From positions 62,001 through 126,000 of the forward strand of contig CAJYYA010000012.1 in the NCBI GenBank assembly GCA_913778905.1: a stretch of 64,000 nt of DNA. The letters are read 5' to 3'. Below, piece after piece: positions 59,971 to 64,000 of the stretch (positions are counted from its first letter, which is position 1; every line of letters begins with the position of its first letter). This DNA is from an uncultured Naasia sp. (GTDB taxonomy: Bacteria; Actinomycetota; Actinomycetes; Actinomycetales; Microbacteriaceae). The notes beneath the pieces were generated by a model that saw nothing but the letters and a program-made list of their open reading frames with translations, had not been told where the DNA came from and ran no database searches. The translations under genes and the position numbers were made by a program.

Positions 59971-62286
59971 ATGAAGACCCCCGTCTCCACCTACCGCATC
60001 CAGGTGCGCGAGTCGTTCGATCTCGACGACGTCGTGCGGACCATCGACTACATCAAGGATCTCGGCGCCGACTGGGTCTATCTCTCCCCCCTGCTGAAGG
60101 CGGAGAAGGACTCGGATCACGGCTACGACGTCGTGGATCACTCGCAGGTCGACCCGGTGCGCGGTGGAGACGAGGGTCTGGCTCGGGCGGCGAAAGCTGC
60201 TCACGACGCCGGGCTCGGAGTGCTGATCGACATCGTCCCGAACCATGTCGGAGTCGCCACTCCGGCGCTCATGGCGTGGTGGTGGGACGTGCTCGAGAAC
60301 GGTCGCGACTCGAAGTACGCGGAGGCATTCGACATCGACTGGGATTTCGGCGCCGGCAAGCTCCGCGTGCCCGTGCTCGGCAGCGCCGACGATCTCGACG
60401 CACTCAAGCTGGTCGACGGCGAGAGCGGCGTCGAGCTGCACTACTACGACCACAGGTTCCCCGTCGCCGCCGGCACGGGGAAGGTCGGCGATGATCCGGT
60501 CGAGGTCCACGCGGCTCAGAACTACGAGCTGATGGACTGGCGTCGAGCCGACTACGACCTCAACTACCGTCGCTTCTTCGCGGTCAACACCCTCGCGGCG
60601 ATCCGCGTCGAGCTGCCGAGCGTCTTCAGCGAATCGCATGAGCAGATCGTCCGCTGGATCCGGGATGGTCTCGCCGACGGCCTCCGGGTCGATCACCCGG
60701 ACGGTCTGCTCGACCCGGGCGCCTACCTGGACGATCTCGCCGAGGCGACCGGCGGCACCTACGTGCTGGTCGAGAAGATCCTCGAGGGCGACGAGAAGAT
60801 GCCGACCGAGTGGAAGACCCAGGGCACCACCGGGTACGACGCCCTCGCGGATGTCGACCGGGTGCTCATCGACCCGGCCGGTGAGAAGCCCCTCACCGAT
60901 CTCGACACCGAGATCCGCGGCGGCACCGAGCAGGGCTGGCACGACCTCATCCACACCACGAAGCGCTCCATCGCCGACGGGATCCTGCACTCCGAGGTTT
61001 TGCGGATCGATCGCGTTGCCGCGCACGAGTCGGCGGCGGGTGCTGAGGCGGTCGCCGACGCGATCGGGGAGTTGCTCACCTGCTTCCCCGTCTATCGCTC
61101 CTATCTGCCGTTCGGGCAGAACCACCTCGACGAGGCGGCCGAGCTCGCCAAGAAGCACCGTCCCGAGCTGGCATCGACCATCGACGAGCTGCTGCCTGTG
61201 CTCTCCGACCCCTCGAACGCGGCCGCGCAGCGTTTCCAGCAGACCTCGGGCATGGTCATGGCGAAGGGCGTGGAAGACACCGCGTTCTACCGCTACACCC
61301 GCCTGACGAGCCTCACGGAGGTCGGAGCCGATCCGAGCGAGTTCGCGATCTCCGTGGACGAGTTCCACGAACGCGCCGCGCGCCGCCACGCCGACTCCCC
61401 GTTCTCGATGACCACCCTTTCGACGCATGACACGAAGCGCGGCGAGGACGTGCGCGCCCGCATCGATGCCATCGCCGAGATCCCCGAGGTCTGGGCCGAC
61501 GGCCTCCGCCGCCTGCGCAAGGCCGCCCCTCTCGGCGACGGCCCGCTCGAGAACCTCATCTGGCAAGCCGTGGTGGGCTCCTACCCCGCGAGCCGTGATC
61601 GTCTGCACGCCTACGTCGAGAAGGCCTCCCGCGAGGCCGGCGACTCGACGACCTGGACCGAGCCCGACGAGGCGTTCGAAGAGATGATGCACGCCCTGAT
61701 TGACGCGTCGTTCGACGACGCGGAGGTGAAGGCGATCGTCGACGAACTCGTCGAAGCCCTCCGCGACGCCGGCTGGTCCAACTCGCTCTCGGCGAAGCTC
61801 ATCCAGCTCACCGCGCCCGGTGTGCCCGACGTCTATCAGGGCAGCGAGTTCTGGGAGATGTCGCTGGTCGACCCCGACAACCGCCGCGCCGTCGACTTCG
61901 ACGAACGTCGCGCAGCCCTGAAGCGTATCGACGCCGGCGAGAAGCCCAGCATCGATGAGACCGGTGCGGCCAAGCTGCTCGTCACGGCGACCGCCCTGCG
62001 ACTCCGCCGCGAGCGCTCGGAGCTGTTCGGCGGGTACACGCCGTTGCGCGCGACGGGTGAGGCCGCCGACCACGTCGTCGCCTTCGACCGCGGCGGTGCG
62101 ATCACCGTCGCTACGAGACTCCCCCTCGGTCTCGACAAGGCCGGCGGGTGGGGCGACACCACGGTCGAGATCGGCCGGGGTTCGGTGCGCGATGCCATCA
62201 CCGGGCGTCGCTTCGAGGGCGGCTCCCTGCGCCTCGGAGACGTGCTGTCCGATTACCCCGTCGCGCTGCTCACCGTCGACGCCTGA
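59971..62286 (+). CDS. treY: Maltooligosyltrehalose synthase TreY
   Basis: This 771-residue GH13 enzyme has the TreY pattern: [35 protein letters not shown], nucleophile Asp in GLRVDHPDG, Glu in VLVEKILEG and Asp in [11 protein letters not shown]. It converts the reducing end of a maltodextrin to a trehalose unit. AGGAG lies 9 nt before the ATG. It is 34 bp after glgX and 47 bp before treZ, so the three enzymes act in sequence. Confidence 0.96.
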   Translation: MKTPVSTYRIQVRESFDLDDVVRTIDYIKDLGADWVYLSPLLKAEKDSDHGYDVVDHSQVDPVRGGDEGLARAAKAAHDAGLGVLIDIVPNHVGVATPALMAWWWDVLENGRDSKYAEAFDIDWDFGAGKLRVPVLGSADDLDALKLVDGESGVELHYYDHRFPVAAGTGKVGDDPVEVHAAQNYELMDWRRADYDLNYRRFFAVNTLAAIRVELPSVFSESHEQIVRWIRDGLADGLRVDHPDGLLDPGAYLDDLAEATGGTYVLVEKILEGDEKMPTEWKTQGTTGYDALADVDRVLIDPAGEKPLTDLDTEIRGGTEQGWHDLIHTTKRSIADGILHSEVLRIDRVAAHESAAGAEAVADAIGELLTCFPVYRSYLPFGQNHLDEAAELAKKHRPELASTIDELLPVLSDPSNAAAQRFQQTSGMVMAKGVEDTAFYRYTRLTSLTEVGADPSEFAISVDEFHERAARRHADSPFSMTTLSTHDTKRGEDVRARIDAIAEIPEVWADGLRRLRKAAPLGDGPLENLIWQAVVGSYPASRDRLHAYVEKASREAGDSTTWTEPDEAFEEMMHALIDASFDDAEVKAIVDELVEALRDAGWSNSLSAKLIQLTAPGVPDVYQGSEFWEMSLVDPDNRRAVDFDERRAALKRIDAGEKPSIDETGAAKLLVTATALRLRRERSELFGGYTPLRATGEAADHVVAFDRGGAITVATRLPLGLDKAGGWGDTTVEIGRGSVRDAITGRRFEGGSLRLGDVLSDYPVALLTVDA

Positions 62287-62333
62287 TCTCGCTAAGCCCC
62301 GCTGCTCTCCGCTTCGCACCCGAAGGAATCCAC

Positions 62334-64000
62334 GTGACCCGCTTCACCGTCTGGGCGCCCGACGCCGACAAGATGACCCTCCTCGCCGACGGCGAGAAGA
62401 TCCCGATGAAGCCCGAGCCCGAGGGCTGGTGGGCGGCCGAGGCCGAGGCCACTGACTACGGCTATCTGATCGGCGACAACACCGACCCGCGCCCCGATCC
62501 GCGCTCGCGTCGCCAGCCCGACGGGGTGCACGGCCTCAGCCGCGTCTACGATCCCTCGTCGTACGAATGGCAGGACTCCGCCTGGACCGGAAAGCAGCTC
62601 GCCGGGGCCGTCATATACGAGATGCACATCGGCACCTACACGCCGGAGGGCACTCTCGACTCCGCGATCGAGAAGCTCGACCACCTCGTGGATCTCGGTA
62701 TCACCCACGTGGAGGTCCTCCCGGTCAACGGTTTCAACGGCACGCACAACTGGGGGTACGACGGCGTTCTCTGGTACACCGTCCAGGAGACCTACGGCGG
62801 TCCTGAGGCCTATCAGCGCTTCGTCGACGCCTGTCACCAGCGCGGGCTCGGCGTCATCCAGGACGTCGTCTACAACCACCTCGGCCCCAGCGGCAACTAC
62901 CTGCCGGAGTACGGCCCGTACATGCACGAGTCGGGCTCGAACACGTGGGGTGCTTCGGTGAACCTCGACGGCGAACAGTCCGACACGGTCCGCCGGTACA
63001 TCCTCGACAACGTCAAGATGTGGCTGCACGACTACCACGTGGACGGACTGCGCCTCGACGCGGTGCACGCGCTGGTCGACCACCGCGCGGTGCACATCCT
63101 CGAGGAGATGTCGGAGGAGACCGCCGCCCTTGCGGCGCATGTGGGCCGTCCGTTGTTCCTCATCGCGGAGAGCGACATGAACGATCCGCGCATGATCCGC
63201 CCGCGCGAGGCGAACGGCACCGGTATCGACGCGCAGTGGAGCGATGACTTCCACCACGCCCTACACGTGAACCTCACGGGCGAGACGACGGGCTATTACG
63301 AGGACTTCGACTCGGTCGGCGCCCTCGCCGCCGTCCTCGAGCAGGGCTTCTTCCACGCCCGGACGCTGTCGACGTTCCGGGGTCGTACGCACGGCCGCCC
63401 CATCGACCTCGAGCGCACGCCTGCGTGGCGTCTCGTGACGTTCGCACAGGATCACGACCAGATCGGCAACCGTGCGACCGGCGACCGGCTGACCGCGACC
63501 CTCGACGAGAACCACCTGGCTCTCGCAGCCCTCATCATGCTGACCGCCCCGACGACCCCGATGCTCTTCATGGGCGAGGAGTGGGGCGCGAAGACGCCGT
63601 GGCAGTTCTTCACCTCGCATCCCGAGAAGGAGCTCGGCGAGGCGACCGCCAAGGGTCGCATCTCGGAGTTCGCGAAGATGGGCTGGGATCCGGACGTCGT
63701 ACCCGATCCTCAAGACCCCGAGACCTTCACCCGGTCGAAGCTCGACTGGTCGGAACTGGACGAGGATGCGCACGCTCGGATGCTGCGTCTCTACACGCGT
63801 CTCATCGCGTTGCGCAAGGAACTGCCGGAGCTGACCGATCCGCGATTCACCGACGTGTTCGTCGACTTCGACGAGGACGCGCGCTGGATCGTCGTCCACC
63901 GCTCCGGTCTCGACATCGCGATCAACCTCGGCGATGCGGATGTCACCCTGCCCATCACCGGCGAGGTCGTGCTGGCGACCGATGCCGCCGCCGACCTCAC
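62334..64000 (+). CDS. treZ: Malto-oligosyltrehalose trehalohydrolase TreZ, 3'-truncated by the window end
   Basis: The frame opens with GTG at 62334 (GAAGG 7-8 nt upstream) and runs past the window end, giving about 555 residues of a usual ~580. Motifs are the N-terminal [24 protein letters not shown], nucleophile Asp in [10 protein letters not shown], Glu in FLIAESD, and [10 protein letters not shown]. It releases trehalose from maltooligosyl-trehalose, the last step of the TreYZ pathway. Only the last part of the C-terminal beta domain is missing. Confidence 0.95.
   Translation, partial: MTRFTVWAPDADKMTLLADGEKIPMKPEPEGWWAAEAEATDYGYLIGDNTDPRPDPRSRRQPDGVHGLSRVYDPSSYEWQDSAWTGKQLAGAVIYEMHIGTYTPEGTLDSAIEKLDHLVDLGITHVEVLPVNGFNGTHNWGYDGVLWYTVQETYGGPEAYQRFVDACHQRGLGVIQDVVYNHLGPSGNYLPEYGPYMHESGSNTWGASVNLDGEQSDTVRRYILDNVKMWLHDYHVDGLRLDAVHALVDHRAVHILEEMSEETAALAAHVGRPLFLIAESDMNDPRMIRPREANGTGIDAQWSDDFHHALHVNLTGETTGYYEDFDSVGALAAVLEQGFFHARTLSTFRGRTHGRPIDLERTPAWRLVTFAQDHDQIGNRATGDRLTATLDENHLALAALIMLTAPTTPMLFMGEEWGAKTPWQFFTSHPEKELGEATAKGRISEFAKMGWDPDVVPDPQDPETFTRSKLDWSELDEDAHARMLRLYTRLIALRKELPELTDPRFTDVFVDFDEDARWIVVHRSGLDIAINLGDADVTLPITGEVVLATDAAADL

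Overview
The window is a GC-rich actinobacterial chromosome segment. I would place it in Microbacteriaceae (Microbacterium-like), judging from the dense gene packing, frequent GTG starts, many leaderless-looking starts, the YkoEDC/TPP-riboswitch and glgX-treY-treZ loci, and a palindromic intergenic repeat of the type common in that family. The family placement is inference; no rRNA is present. I see no phage, insertion sequence, integrase or CRISPR array. No gap between genes exceeds about 260 bases.

Layout. 1-4.1 kb: the 3' part of an amidohydrolase and a polar amino-acid ABC importer, closed by a strong terminator. 4.1-6.1 kb: an MscS channel translationally coupled to a truncated hemoglobin. 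6.2-19.4 kb (minus strand): the most unusual region. It is a phosphate (pst) locus whose permease genes pstC-pstA and ATPase gene pstB are about 10 kb apart. Between them lie three different PstS-type binding proteins (two with C-terminal membrane anchors, one of them 849 residues), a WxL-domain-like surface protein, a DUF916/WxL-interacting-like membrane protein, a shorter relative of it, and a membrane protein with a sortase fold that has lost both catalytic His and Cys. 19.6-22.8 kb: an operon for a PASTA Ser/Thr kinase, a lytic transglycosylase and a two-repeat protein of unknown role. 22.9-32.8 kb: housekeeping and small genes (thioesterases, PAP2 phosphatase, EttA, SSB-like protein, MsrA, aldo/keto reductase, several small secreted proteins).

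32.8-41.3 kb: a MarR regulator with a perfect 30-bp palindrome on its promoter and its MFS exporter; a two-component system followed by a MacB-type ABC exporter; a thioredoxin-reductase-like/methyltransferase fusion divergent from an XRE-cupin regulator; tRNA-Arg. 41.4-47.7 kb: an ABC-2-like transporter, oligoribonuclease, tRNA-His, a zincin metalloprotease, a cluster of palindromic repeats, a D,D-carboxypeptidase homologue without its nucleophilic serine, and a P-loop kinase. 47.7-50.8 kb: a TPP-riboswitch-controlled ykoE-ykoD-ykoC thiamine-precursor importer. 50.8-56.6 kb: a PotABCD-type polyamine importer divergent from a GntR regulator, which overlaps a Cache-domain protein gene. 56.6-64 kb: an F420/FMN-dependent oxidoreductase and the glgX-treY-treZ glycogen-to-trehalose operon, with treZ cut by the window end.

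The main candidate for an undescribed system is the pst locus fused with a wall-surface (WxL/DUF916/pseudo-sortase) module. Its role in phosphate capture at the cell wall is inference from gene order and protein architecture.
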